Part shown: positions 7,464 to 15,918 of the stretch, one piece after another
Layout of the letters: each line of letters opens with the position of its first letter
Position numbering within the stretch: the stretch's first letter is position 1
Source of the DNA: Kitasatospora sp. NBC_01250
GTDB taxonomy: Bacteria > Actinomycetota > Actinomycetes > Streptomycetales > Streptomycetaceae
Direction of reading: 5' to 3'
Length of the DNA: 64,000 nucleotides
NCBI RefSeq assembly: GCF_036226465.1
Contig: NZ_CP108476.1
Coordinates: 186,001 to 250,000 of the forward strand
Translations under genes and position numbers: made by a program
Notes under the pieces: generated by a model
The model's input: only the letters and a program-made list of their open reading frames with translations
Told to the model about the DNA's origin: nothing
Databases searched by the model: none

Positions 7464-9077
7464 TCAGCGAGGATGACCGCTGCTGCCTGGTGGAACCGGA
7501 AGGAGGCCCGTCGGCTGAACCGGTGCGGGCACGGCGGCACCACCGGCGGTGCCGTGCGGTCGGCCGATGGCCGCTTCGCCGCGCGGGCGGCCGATGATGG
7601 GCCGAGACGGCTGCCAGTCGTAGGAGTTCGGGTCGAAGGCGTGGAGCCGGCGACGGAGTCGGCGGGTGGACCAGGGCCAGCAGAAGGTGTTCCGGCCGGG
7701 TGTGCCGAAGTAGTAGCCGGAGTCGTCGTCCGCGTACACGGTCGACTTCAGGGCTTCCTGCACGGCGTGGTTGTACGTGTCGGCCACCTCCGGGCGCACA
7801 TCGAGCGCCGTGTGGTTGCCCGCACGCAGGTGGGTGAGTGCGTCGGTGAGATAGCGCAGTTGAGCCTCCAGGACGGCGGGGACGGCGCTGGTGCCGCTGA
7901 GGATGTTCGGCCCGAGGAGGAGGAAGAGATTGGGGTACCCACTGACGCTGGTCCCGAGGTAGGCGTCGCGACCACTGCGCCACGTGTCGGCAAGGCTCCG
8001 ACCGTTGCTGCCGTACAGGTGTGGGGCGATGGCCAGTTCGCCGATGTGGAAGCCGGTGGCCAGAACGACGATGTCCGCGCCGACCCGTCGAGCGTCCGCG
8101 CCCACGACGTCGTTCCCGTCGATGTGGGTGGCCCGGGTGGGGTGCAAGTGAACGTTGGACTGGCTGACAGCCTGGTAGTAGGTGTCGGAGGTCAGCATGC
8201 GACGCGCGCCGAGCCGGTGGTCGGGCGTGAGGGCCTGGCGCAGGACGGGGTCGGGGACACAGCGGCGCCGGTACTGGCGCGCCATGGCTTCCAGCGGCGG
8301 CAGAAGCCGCGGGTGGCGCATGGCAAAGCCGATGGCCTCCTGAGTCCCTGCGTGTGCGGCGCGGGCGGCGCGGCGCGCTGCGGGCCGGCGCAGCAGGAGC
8401 CGGCGCAGGCCTCCCGGGAGGGCGTAGTCCGGCTTGGGGAGCACCCAGGGGGCGGTGCTCTGGAAGATGTCGACGCGGGCGGCGTGGCGCTGGAGGGCGG
8501 GCAGGAACTGCACGGTGGAGGCGGCGTTGCCGATGACAGCGATGCGGCGGCCGGACAGGTCCGCGGTGTGGTCCCAGCGGGCGGAGTGGAAGACGGTGCC
8601 GGGGAAGTCCGCGAGACCGGTCAACTCGGGGTAACGGGGCCGGTTCCAGGGGCCGGTGGCCATGACGAGGACACGGGCGGCATACCCGCCCGCGGAGGTG
8701 GCCAGCAGCCAGCGGCCGCTCGTCCGGTCCCAACGCGCTCCGTGCACTTCGACGTTGTAGCGGACCGACCGGTCGGTGCCGGTCTCGGCGGTGGTGGCGC
8801 GGAGGTAGGCGAGGATCTCCGGCTGGGTGGCGAAGGTTCGCTTCCAGGGGCCAGGCGCGAACGAGTACTCGTACAGCAGTGACGGCACGTCACACCCGCA
8901 CCCCGGGTAGGTGTTGTCGCGCCAAGTGCCGCCGAGCCGGTCGGACTTCTCCAGTACAACGACGTCCTCGAAGCCCGAGCGGCGCAGCGTGACAGCGGCG
9001 GCCAGCCCTGACAGGCCTGCGCCGACGACGACCACCTCCGCCTCGTGCCGGAACTCGGGCACAGCAGCGTCGAACAC
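7464..9077 (-). CDS. flavin-dependent Baeyer-Villiger-type monooxygenase
   Basis: A 537-residue class B flavoprotein monooxygenase. The FAD-binding motif VVVGAGLSGLAAA is near residue 18, and the Baeyer-Villiger fingerprint FxGxxxHxxxW is complete as FPGTVFHSARWDH near residue 175. The second dinucleotide motif, for NADPH, reads VIGNAAST instead of GxGxSG/A. A further FAD/NADP segment, VLATGFHIGEL, follows. Such enzymes insert oxygen into ketones, or oxidise N and S centres, using NADPH and O2. The GTG start at 9077 follows GGGGGAGAGGG. A tail of about 45 Pro/Gly-rich residues is unusual. No partner genes are adjacent. Confidence 0.85.
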   Translation of the reverse strand: MFDAAVPEFRHEAEVVVVGAGLSGLAAAVTLRRSGFEDVVVLEKSDRLGGTWRDNTYPGCGCDVPSLLYEYSFAPGPWKRTFATQPEILAYLRATTAETGTDRSVRYNVEVHGARWDRTSGRWLLATSAGGYAARVLVMATGPWNRPRYPELTGLADFPGTVFHSARWDHTADLSGRRIAVIGNAASTVQFLPALQRHAARVDIFQSTAPWVLPKPDYALPGGLRRLLLRRPAARRAARAAHAGTQEAIGFAMRHPRLLPPLEAMARQYRRRCVPDPVLRQALTPDHRLGARRMLTSDTYYQAVSQSNVHLHPTRATHIDGNDVVGADARRVGADIVVLATGFHIGELAIAPHLYGSNGRSLADTWRSGRDAYLGTSVSGYPNLFLLLGPNILSGTSAVPAVLEAQLRYLTDALTHLRAGNHTALDVRPEVADTYNHAVQEALKSTVYADDDSGYYFGTPGRNTFCWPWSTRRLRRRLHAFDPNSYDWQPSRPIIGRPRGEAAIGRPHGTAGGAAVPAPVQPTGLLPVPPGSSGHPR

Positions 9078-9296
9078 GTCCCTCTCCCCCCGTAGCGATC
9101 AGCACACAGAACGTAGCAGTGCCGGGAACCGGACCCGGCCGACTGCCGGTCCCCTCGGGGGTGATTCACCACTACGGGTGAAGAGCGAGAGGCTTGCACG
9201 GCGAACTGCCGGCGAACTGCTCGTCGTCGGCGTGCAGGTGGCCGCATCCGGATGCCGAGAATGGTCTGCCACCACGTTCCTGCCGCACACCAGAGG
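9078..9296. other. intergenic region with possible terminator
   Basis: A short CCCCTCGGGGG stem lies near 9162-9172 and could end transcription from the peptidase gene before the monooxygenase gene. I see nothing else here. Confidence 0.3.
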
Positions 9297-9965
9297 TCAG
9301 GTGGAGAACAGCCGCCAGCGTCCCTCGGAGACAATCTCGACGACCCCGTCGCTCACCTTGATGGCGGTGTCGTCGTCGATCGCGTACGCCGGGTTCGAGA
9401 GGCCTGCCGCCCAGGTCTCCGCATCGGCCATGGTGTTCTCCGGCAGGGCCGGGTGGTCCAGATGCGGGAAGATCGAGAAGTCGACAACCCCCAGCGTGCC
9501 GTCACTCCCGGTGGGCGACTGCCACCCCACGAAGTCCGCCCCGATCCGGGGAGTCATCACCATGCTCCCCGCGCTGAGCCCCACCCAGACCAACTCGCGC
9601 AGCGACGGCAGCAGGTCCGCCAGCCCGGACTGCCGCATCCAGTGACACAGGTACAGCGCATCGCCACCGTTCACCAGCAGCACGTCCGCCTCCTGGACCC
9701 AGGGCACCCAGCGCTCGGCACCGATGCTGGGCAGCGCCGTGAGCTCCAGCACGCCCAGCGACTTCCACCCCAACTCGCACATCGGGGTGGAGGATTGCCC
9801 GGTGATGAAGCGCCAGGCCCCGGCCGGGCTGCCGGCGGGGTGCCCGTAGCCCGCGGTGGGGATGCACAGGGCGTTGGACTCGGCGATCGGTTTGCCCAGG
9901 AGATCGACCAACGCGTCATGGATGCTCGCGTTCTTGACGCCCGCGGAAGTGAGAAGAAGCTTCAT
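9297..9965 (-). CDS. peptidase S51 family protein (dipeptidase E-like)
   Basis: A 222-residue cytoplasmic protein of the S51 class, related to aspartyl dipeptidase PepE and cyanophycinase. It has VLLVNGGDALYLCHWM near residue 100 and the nucleophile elbow GLSAGSMVM, with the central Ser as catalytic residue. It also has DFSIFPHLDHP, which supplies the His expected in the family. PepE cleaves dipeptides with N-terminal Asp. GGAGG lies 6 bases before the ATG. It stands alone. Confidence 0.85.
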   Translation of the reverse strand: MKLLLTSAGVKNASIHDALVDLLGKPIAESNALCIPTAGYGHPAGSPAGAWRFITGQSSTPMCELGWKSLGVLELTALPSIGAERWVPWVQEADVLLVNGGDALYLCHWMRQSGLADLLPSLRELVWVGLSAGSMVMTPRIGADFVGWQSPTGSDGTLGVVDFSIFPHLDHPALPENTMADAETWAAGLSNPAYAIDDDTAIKVSDGVVEIVSEGRWRLFST

Positions 9966-10283
9966 GGTGCCTCCAAGCTTGACTGCTCCCCCTCCGAAGA
10001 GCGGGGATTCCGCCTCGTCCGGGAGAGATCCAACCCGATTCGCCCTACGGCTCCCCGAAGACTCTCACGCACCTCTGACAGCCCGGGCTGCCCGTCACTG
10101 CCGGACCGCACGCACCAGCCAGCGGGCACGGCCCCTGACGGCCCGGCGCCGGCCGGAGGGCCCTGGCCAGGAGGCCCCGACCGAGCGTCACCTCGCTACG
10201 ACGCGGAGCAGCGCAAGCCTCCTCACGGCCTCTCCAGCAGCACCGAGCACCTTTTCGAGCTCCGGCCCGCGCCCCGGGAATCC
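9966..10283. other. intergenic region
   Basis: No gene is visible. The missing N-terminal half of the neighbouring DUF2254 gene would have occupied this stretch, but I find no recognisable remnant of its membrane segments. Confidence 0.45.
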
Positions 10284-11204
10284 AGGTCATGACAGCCGGA
10301 TCATCACCCTCGACCTCGGCGTGCTGATCTACTTCATCCACCACATCGCCACCATGATCCAGCTGCCGCAGGTCATCGCCATGATCGCCGACGACCTGGC
10401 CTCGGCCATCGAGGCCCAGAGCGGCACCGACCAGCTCCCGTCGGCGCGCTCCGGCTGCGGTCCCGACACCGACGACCTGCTCCGCCGGATCGGCGACTCG
10501 GGGACGGTCATCCCGACCCCGGCCACCGGCTACCTGCAGTTCCTCAAGCACGACGAGCTGGTCCGGCTCGCCACGACGGCGGACGCAGTGCTCCACCTCC
10601 CGTACCGACCGGGGCACTTCCTGGTCCAGGGGCAACCGCTGGCCGTGGTCTGGCCGCCCGCCGCCGCGCCCCGCCTGGCCGCCCAACTGTCCGGGTCCAG
10701 GTGACCGGCCCCTACCGCGCCCTGACCCAGGACGTCTCCTTCGGCTTCGACCAGCTGGTGGAGATCGCCATCCGCGCCCTGTCCCCCGCCGTCAACGACA
10801 CGTTCACGGCACTGACCTGCATCGACTGGCTGAGCCACTGCCTGTGCCGGATCACCCACGGCTGGCACCCGCAACGCGTCCACCGCGACGGCTCCGGCCG
10901 GATCCGCGTCATCGCCTGTCAGGCGGACTACGACCGCCTGGTCCAACGCGCCTTCGAGAAGATCCGCCAGTGCTCGGCCGGCATGCCGGCCGTGATGATC
11001 CGCCAACTGGACGCACTGTGCCGCGTCATGGAGCAGACCACGATCCCCCGCCGCCGCCAGGTCCTGGCCGACCAGGGCGCCATGATCTGGCGCGCCTGCG
11101 AGGCGTCCGTACCCGAGCCGGCCGATCGTGAGGACGTCCTGCGCCGCTACACGGCCCTGCTCGCACTCCACCAGGCGTCGGACGTACGGACGGAGGCGGC
11201 GTAG
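10284..11204 (+). pseudogene. DUF2254 membrane protein, N-terminally truncated and frameshifted
   Basis: The first part reads VLIYFIHHIATMIQLPQVIA, the last membrane segment of DUF2254 proteins, and continues to about 10700. The homologous reading then moves to another frame at 10701, with TQDVSFGFDQLVEIAIRALSPAVNDTFTALTCID, the most conserved DUF2254 block, and ends at 11204. The family is normally about 420 residues with four N-terminal membrane helices; here three helices and about 10 residues at the junction are missing. A strong start is absent. It is therefore a decaying gene of unknown function. Confidence 0.75.
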
Positions 11205-11455
11205 GCGCCGAGAGCGCCGCAGGGCGAGAGTGCGCTGCCGTGGGGCGCGCCGGTTCGCTGGCGCGCCTACCCGACGCCGAGTCGGCATCCGACTAGAGTT
11301 CGCATACAGCCGATCGTCGCATGTGCGTCACCTCCTGTGCCGGTGGCGGAGCCTCCGTATCCCGTGCACGGCTACTGGAACACACTGCGCTTCCTCCCGG
11401 GGCGCTCGTTTCGCACCGCGCCTGCGCCCGCCTCCCCGAAGAAGGATCGCCCCTC

Positions 11456-12565
11456 TTGCGCACACTCGCCCGTATCAGGTCTGCCGCGACAGCCGCCTCG
11501 GCAGCCCTCGTGATCGTCCTCGCCGTCCCCGGGCCGGCTCACGCGGCCACCACGATCACGCAGGACAGCCTCGCACCGACCAGCGCCTCGCCCGGGATCT
11601 CCACCACCGCCACCCTGAAGGTGCATTCGACCAGTTGCACCACGGTGCAACAACTCGGGATCGCCGTACGCGACTCGGCCGGGCGCAATTTCGACTTCCC
11701 GAACTCGCTCAGCAACGTGACCATCTGCCCGTCCGGGTTCACGTACACCTCGGGCGCACGCACCTTCCTCGCCGGCACCTACACGGAGTTCGGCTACTAC
11801 CTGGACAGCACCGGCTACCACAACCTGTCCTCGCAGTCCCTGACGGTGGCTCCGCCATCGGGGGCTCCCTCGAACCCGGCCCAGGGAAAGACCCTCACCT
11901 TCGACGAGGAGTTCAACCAGCCCATCGCCTACGGAACACGCTGGATCCGCACCACCACCAGCGCCTACCAGTACGGGAACCACAACCCGAACGACGACAA
12001 ACTCGACTGGCTGCAGCAGTCCGCGGTGAACGTCGCAGGCGGGGTCGCCACCTTCACCGCCCAGCCCGGCTCCCACACCCTGGAGAACGGCAAGCGGGCG
12101 TGGGACACCGGGCTGCTCACCACCGAGGGCTCGTCCGAGGGATTCCAGGTCCGGACGAACGACTACATCGAGACCCGGGTCCAGATGCCCTCCGGCCTGG
12201 GCGCCTGGCCCGCGCTGTGGAGCTGGCGCAACGGGGACACCGAGGTCGACAAGTACGAGTACCACCCCGACAACCCCAACCTGCTGGAACTGACCAACCA
12301 CATCAAGAACTCCCAGGACTACTACACCGACGCCGCCGGGGTCGCCCCCGGCGACTGGGTGGTGATCGGGCTGGTCTACGGCGCGAGCTCGGTCGACTGG
12401 TACGTGAACGGCGTCAAGGTCTTCTCCGACAACACCGGCGTAGGCACGTCGTTCTCCGCCTACCTCATCCTGAACCTGTCGGTGGACGCCGGGACCTACC
12501 ACCCCGCGCCGCAGAACACCACACCGATCACATCGGCCGCCGACTACGTGCGCGTGTACCGCTGA
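11456..12565 (+). CDS. secreted GH16-family glycoside hydrolase
   Basis: A 369-residue exported enzyme. The signal peptide of about 30 residues ends PGPAHA-ATT. Residues 31-130 form a beta-rich domain without clear assignment. A Pro/Ser linker follows, then the GH16 concanavalin-like fold starting at TLTFDEEFNQP. The catalytic motif ExDxxE is present as EVDKYE: Glu263 (nucleophile), Asp265, Glu268 (acid/base). GH16 enzymes cleave beta-1,3 and beta-1,4 glucans, galactans and related polymers. I chose the TTG at 11456 because AAGAAGGA lies just before it and the signal peptide then has a normal length. The exact polymer cannot be read from the sequence. Confidence 0.87.
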   Translation: MRTLARIRSAATAASAALVIVLAVPGPAHAATTITQDSLAPTSASPGISTTATLKVHSTSCTTVQQLGIAVRDSAGRNFDFPNSLSNVTICPSGFTYTSGARTFLAGTYTEFGYYLDSTGYHNLSSQSLTVAPPSGAPSNPAQGKTLTFDEEFNQPIAYGTRWIRTTTSAYQYGNHNPNDDKLDWLQQSAVNVAGGVATFTAQPGSHTLENGKRAWDTGLLTTEGSSEGFQVRTNDYIETRVQMPSGLGAWPALWSWRNGDTEVDKYEYHPDNPNLLELTNHIKNSQDYYTDAAGVAPGDWVVIGLVYGASSVDWYVNGVKVFSDNTGVGTSFSAYLILNLSVDAGTYHPAPQNTTPITSAADYVRVYR

Positions 12566-12654
12566 GCGCACCCCCTCAAGGCGGCGGGCCCGGTACTGCC
12601 CGCAGCAGCACGCACACACCCCCAGCTGAAATCTCCGACAGGAAGGTGATGTCC

Positions 12655-13137
12655 ATGACCCGCGCTCCACACCCGCGCCGACAGCCGGCACTGTGGGCGG
12701 TCGCCGCCGCATGCGCGGTCGGCGCAACACCGGCCCTGGCCGCCACACCCTCCAACTCGCACTACTCCGTGGTCAGCGTCACCGCCCCACCCACTTCCCC
12801 GGGCGGGACGACGACCGTCAACGTCCTCGTCGTCAACAACGGCCCCGACACCAGCGCATCGCCCCACAGCGTGCGGATCACCCTGCCCGGCGGCGCCACC
12901 ACCCCAGGCGCAACCTTCCCCTCGACCTGCACGACCAGCGCCCAGGGCACCGTCGTCACCTGCACATTCCCCCCAGGCCTGCGCGCGTTGCGAACGGCCA
13001 CCGTCCTGCTTCCGGTGCGGATCGCGACGACGGCCGCCCCGCACAGCCAGCTGACCGGCGGCTGGGTCCACCTCAGCAGCGCCGACGACGCCATCAGCCC
13101 TCTGCGCGACGTGGAATTCGACATCGTCACCCCGTGA
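12655..13137 (+). CDS. secreted protein with DUF11/CARDB-like domain
   Basis: A 160-residue exported protein: Arg-rich start, hydrophobic core, ALAAT cleavage site near residue 30. The mature part has VVSVTAPPTSPGGTTTVNVLVVNNGPDTS, a pattern of the immunoglobulin-like DUF11/CARDB repeats used in extracellular adhesion or cell-wall proteins. Two Cys may form a disulfide. An ATG at 12649 is possible, but AGGAAGG at 12640-12646 is spaced better for the ATG at 12655. It follows the GH16 gene by 89 bp in the same direction and may be co-expressed. Function unknown. Confidence 0.7.
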   Translation: MTRAPHPRRQPALWAVAAACAVGATPALAATPSNSHYSVVSVTAPPTSPGGTTTVNVLVVNNGPDTSASPHSVRITLPGGATTPGATFPSTCTTSAQGTVVTCTFPPGLRALRTATVLLPVRIATTAAPHSQLTGGWVHLSSADDAISPLRDVEFDIVTP

Positions 13138-13333
13138 CACCAGATCCCCCACAGGAATCCCACCGCACCGGACACGCGCACCGGGCACCAGCACCCGCTG
13201 CGAAGACCAACGTTCGCGGCCGCGGGCACGAACCACCCATACATCGGATGTGTCGGACAAGAGCCCCAGGGATACCCCAGGGAATCCGGCGCCTGTCCGC
13301 CCCGAAGGCGGATAACATGGGACCTCTTACGAG

Positions 13334-13347
13334 GTGGTCTAGTCTGC
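13334..13347. promoter_or_regulatory. possible FadR/GntR operator half-site
   Basis: GTGGTCTAGTCTGC lies about 42 bp before the FadR gene. Its TGGTCT core also occurs over the -10 region of the divergent catabolic promoter at 22117-22128 (TATGGTCTGAC on the minus strand). FadR-subfamily operators commonly contain TGGT-Nx-ACCA, so both could be sites of these regulators. Confidence 0.35.
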
Positions 13348-13388
13348 GGGCAGCGGAAGGGACCATATGACGTTGGAGGGTGGGGCCA

Positions 13389-14063
13389 GTGCCGGTCACT
13401 GACGAGGCGATCGAGAAGATCAAAGCGATGATCGTCGGCGGCGAGCTGTACCCCGGGGCCCGCCTGCCGAAGGAGGCCGACCTCGCCGAGCGGCTGGGTC
13501 TGTCCCGCAACTCGCTGCGCGAGGCGGTCAAGGCGCTCTCGCTGATCCGGGTGCTCGACGTGCGCCAGGGCGACGGCACCTACGTCACCAGCCTGGAACC
13601 CCACCTGCTTCTGGACGCGCTCGGCTTCGTGGTCGACTTCCACCAGGACGACACGGTGCTGGAATTCCTGGAGGTGCGCCGCATCCTGGAACCGGCCGCC
13701 GCCGCGATGGCCGCCACGGCGATGTCCGAGGAGGCCGTCGCCGAGCTGGCCCAGGTCCTGGAGCGCCTGCCCGCCGAGCCCTCGCTCGAGGAGTTGATCG
13801 CCAACGACCTGGAGTTCCACCGCCGGATCGCGGCCGGCGCCGGGAACACCGTGCTCTGCTCGCTGATCGAGGGCATCTCCGGTCCCACGGCCCGGGCCCG
13901 CGTCTGGCGCGGCATCACCGAGGAGGGCGCGGTCACCCGCACCACCGAGGAGCACCGCGCGATCTACACCGCGATCGCCGCCCGCCAGCCCGAGGTCGCC
14001 CGCTCCTGGGCGACGGTGCACGTCGCGGGAGTGGAGCAGTGGCTGCGGAACGCCCTGGAGTAG
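13389..14063 (+). CDS. FadR-subfamily GntR regulator (FadR-1)
   Basis: A 224-residue regulator. The N-terminal winged HTH has LPKEADLAERLGLSRNSLREA followed by GDGTYV, the GntR signature. The C-terminal FCD domain has an Asp/His pattern (NDLEFHRRIA...EEHRAIYTAI) that can bind a metal and a carboxylate ligand, as in FadR and LldR proteins. GGAGG lies about 10 bases before the GTG at 13389; an in-frame GTG at 13380 is too close to it. It converges on the last gene of the nine-gene catabolic operon and is a paralogue of FadR-2 (26439). The ligand is probably a sugar acid or lactate from this pathway. Confidence 0.9.
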   Translation: MPVTDEAIEKIKAMIVGGELYPGARLPKEADLAERLGLSRNSLREAVKALSLIRVLDVRQGDGTYVTSLEPHLLLDALGFVVDFHQDDTVLEFLEVRRILEPAAAAMAATAMSEEAVAELAQVLERLPAEPSLEELIANDLEFHRRIAAGAGNTVLCSLIEGISGPTARARVWRGITEEGAVTRTTEEHRAIYTAIAARQPEVARSWATVHVAGVEQWLRNALE

Positions 14064-14105
14064 GAGGGGACCGCCAGTGGCGGCAGCACTGCCCCCACTC
14101 CCCCG

Positions 14106-14966
14106 TCAGTGCCCGGCGAGCCGGTAGACCCGGATCGCGTTGCCCGCGAAGAGGGCTTGCCGCTCGCCGGGGGCGAGGCCGGCGGTGAGCTCCTCGGTGA
14201 CGGCCAGCACCCGGCTGTAGGGCGCCTCCAAGGTGGAGACCGGCCAGTCGGAGCCGTACAGCAGGCGCTGCGGGCCGAAGGCCTCGACGGCGGTGTCGAC
14301 GGCGGGCCGCAGGTCGTCGAGGGTCCAGCCGCCGCGGGTGGCCTCGGTGAGCAGGCCGGAGAGCTTGGCGACCGTGTTGGGCAGGGCGGCGAAGTCGCGC
14401 AGCCGGGTGGCCCAGGCTCCCAGGGCTCCGCTGGCGATCGGCGGTTTGCCCAGATGGTCGAGGACGAAGGTGAGTCCGGGCAGGGCGGCCGCGGCGGCGG
14501 TGGCGGCCCGCAGTTGCTCCGGCGTGACGACCAGGTCGTAGGCGAGCCCGGCGGCGGCGACGGCGAGCAGACCGCGCCGGACCTCGGGGCGCAGCAGCCA
14601 GTTCGGGTCCGGCTCCTCCTGTACTTGGTGACGGATACTCACCAGTCGCTCCCCACCGGGAAGTTCATGCAGCTCGGCGAGCCTGTCCGCGATGTCGGGG
14701 GCGGTCAGCTCCGTCCAGCCCACCACGCCCGCCACCAGCGCGTCCTCGGCGGCCAGTCTGAGCAGTTCGGGTGTCTCCTCGGGTACGCAGACGGTCTGCA
14801 CGACCACGGCCGCACTCACCCCGGCCGCGCGGGCCTCGGGTGCCAGGTCGGCGAGGGAGAAGGAGCGCGCCAGCGGGGCCAGCGCCGGGCCCGAGATCCA
14901 TGGCTGCGGACGGACTGCCAGGTCCCAGACGTGGTGGTGCGAGTCAACGATCTTGTGGTGCGTCAC
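14106..14966 (-). CDS. amidohydrolase-2 family lactonase (L-fuconolactonase-like)
   Basis: A 286-residue TIM-barrel enzyme of COG3618. The metal/substrate motif DSHHHVWD is at residues 8-15, FVLDHLGKPP near 170, and LLYGSDWPVS near 240 with the conserved Asp. Relatives hydrolyse L-fucono-1,5-lactone or L-rhamnono-lactone to the sugar acid. Its GTG start overlaps the stop of the mutarotase gene (GTGA), so the two are translationally coupled. It is the last gene of the operon. In the proposed pathway it acts second, after the sugar dehydrogenase. Its substrate is inferred from its neighbours. Confidence 0.85.
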   Translation of the reverse strand: MTHHKIVDSHHHVWDLAVRPQPWISGPALAPLARSFSLADLAPEARAAGVSAAVVVQTVCVPEETPELLRLAAEDALVAGVVGWTELTAPDIADRLAELHELPGGERLVSIRHQVQEEPDPNWLLRPEVRRGLLAVAAAGLAYDLVVTPEQLRAATAAAAALPGLTFVLDHLGKPPIASGALGAWATRLRDFAALPNTVAKLSGLLTEATRGGWTLDDLRPAVDTAVEAFGPQRLLYGSDWPVSTLEAPYSRVLAVTEELTAGLAPGERQALFAGNAIRVYRLAGH

Positions 14967-15274
14967 AGGTTCCACACCACCGGGAGTCCGGCCGAGGCGC
15001 CCTCGGCGGAGTAGTCGTGCACCACGTCCAGCAGGTCGCCCATCCGGGCCTGCCACGCGATGTTGACCGGCAGCTGCTCCAACTGCGCCAGCAGTCGGCC
15101 GTAGTCCTCGCAGTCCAGCAGGTGGAACAGCTCGGTGCCGCTGCGCCAGATGGTCCACGAGGAGACCCCGGCGGCCCGGATGGCGATGGCGAGTTCGGCG
15201 GGGACGGCGCGGTGAGCGGCCTCGTACTCCTCGATCCGGTCGGGGCGGACGCGGGTGTGCAGGGCGATTCTCAT
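14963..15274 (-). CDS. L-rhamnose mutarotase family protein
   Basis: A 103-residue protein matching the RhaM/YiiL family in length and pattern: MRIALHTRVRPDRIEEYEAA at the N-terminus, AGVSSWTIWRSG, and LFHLLDCEDY. These small dimers interconvert alpha and beta anomers of L-rhamnose or L-fucose. In this operon it would supply the anomer preferred by the sugar dehydrogenase. It overlaps lutC at its start (ATGA) and the lactonase gene at its end (GTGA). Confidence 0.88.
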   Translation of the reverse strand: MRIALHTRVRPDRIEEYEAAHRAVPAELAIAIRAAGVSSWTIWRSGTELFHLLDCEDYGRLLAQLEQLPVNIAWQARMGDLLDVVHDYSAEGASAGLPVVWNL

Positions 15275-15918
15275 GACTGCTCCACCGACTGCTCCACGAT
15301 GACGACGTCCAGGGTGCGCGGGCCGTGCACACCTTCGACGCGGTCGAGTTCGATGTCGCTGGTGGCCGACGGTCCGGAGATGAAGGTGAGGGGTCGGGCG
15401 GGGTCGAGCCGGGCGAGCGCGTCGGGCAGGTCGTCGGCGATCTGCTCGGCGCGGATCACGCACAGGTGGTAGTCGGGCACCAGGCTCAGCGCCCGCCGGC
15501 CCTGGCCGGGGCCCGCGTCCAGCACGATCGTGCCGGTCACCGCGATGCCGACGGCCGCCAGGGTCACCGAGCCGTCCAGCGCGTCCAGTTCCGGCACCGT
15601 CAGGGGTTCCGGCTGCCACTGCCGGCTCCCGCTCGGCAGCAGCTCGGCGGGGAACCCGGATGGCAGTGCCAGCCGGCTGACGCCGCGCTCGGTCAGCGCC
15701 CGGGCGATCACCGCGGGCACGTCCTCGGGGGCGGCCCGGTGAACGGTGGCCCGGTAGTCGGCGACCCGCTCGGCGAAGAGCTCCACCGGGTCCTGCCCCG
15801 GCTCCAGGTGGCTGCGCCGGTACGCACGTTCCACCGCGACGTGCTCAGGTCCCTCCTCGGCGGGGACGTCGGCCAGCGCGCCCCGGATCCGGGCCAGGAC
15901 GGTCTCACGGCTGCTCAC
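15271..15918 (-). CDS. lutC: LutC, lactate utilisation protein C
   Basis: A 215-residue LUD-domain protein. It has ETVLARIRGALAD at the N-terminus, GVSRLALPSGFP in the middle, and the signature TLAAVGIAVTGTIVLDAGPGQGRRALSLVPD followed by FISGPSATSDIE near the C-terminus. LutC acts with LutA and LutB to oxidise L-lactate to pyruvate. Its GTG overlaps the lutB stop, and its own stop overlaps the mutarotase ATG. Having lutABC inside a sugar-acid operon is explained if that pathway releases L-lactate. Confidence 0.9.
   Translation of the reverse strand: MSSRETVLARIRGALADVPAEEGPEHVAVERAYRRSHLEPGQDPVELFAERVADYRATVHRAAPEDVPAVIARALTERGVSRLALPSGFPAELLPSGSRQWQPEPLTVPELDALDGSVTLAAVGIAVTGTIVLDAGPGQGRRALSLVPDYHLCVIRAEQIADDLPDALARLDPARPLTFISGPSATSDIELDRVEGVHGPRTLDVVIVEQSVEQS

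Noticed and set aside
6907..8733. Minus-strand frame of about 600 codons overlapping the monooxygenase gene
   Set aside because: It is an Arg/Pro-rich shadow in another phase; the monooxygenase frame has all the family motifs.
14071..14093. Bidirectional terminator between FadR-1 and the lactonase gene
   Set aside because: CCGCCA-G-TGGCGG has a one-base loop and the neighbouring GGCAG/CTGCC stem is only 5 bp. Too weak to list.
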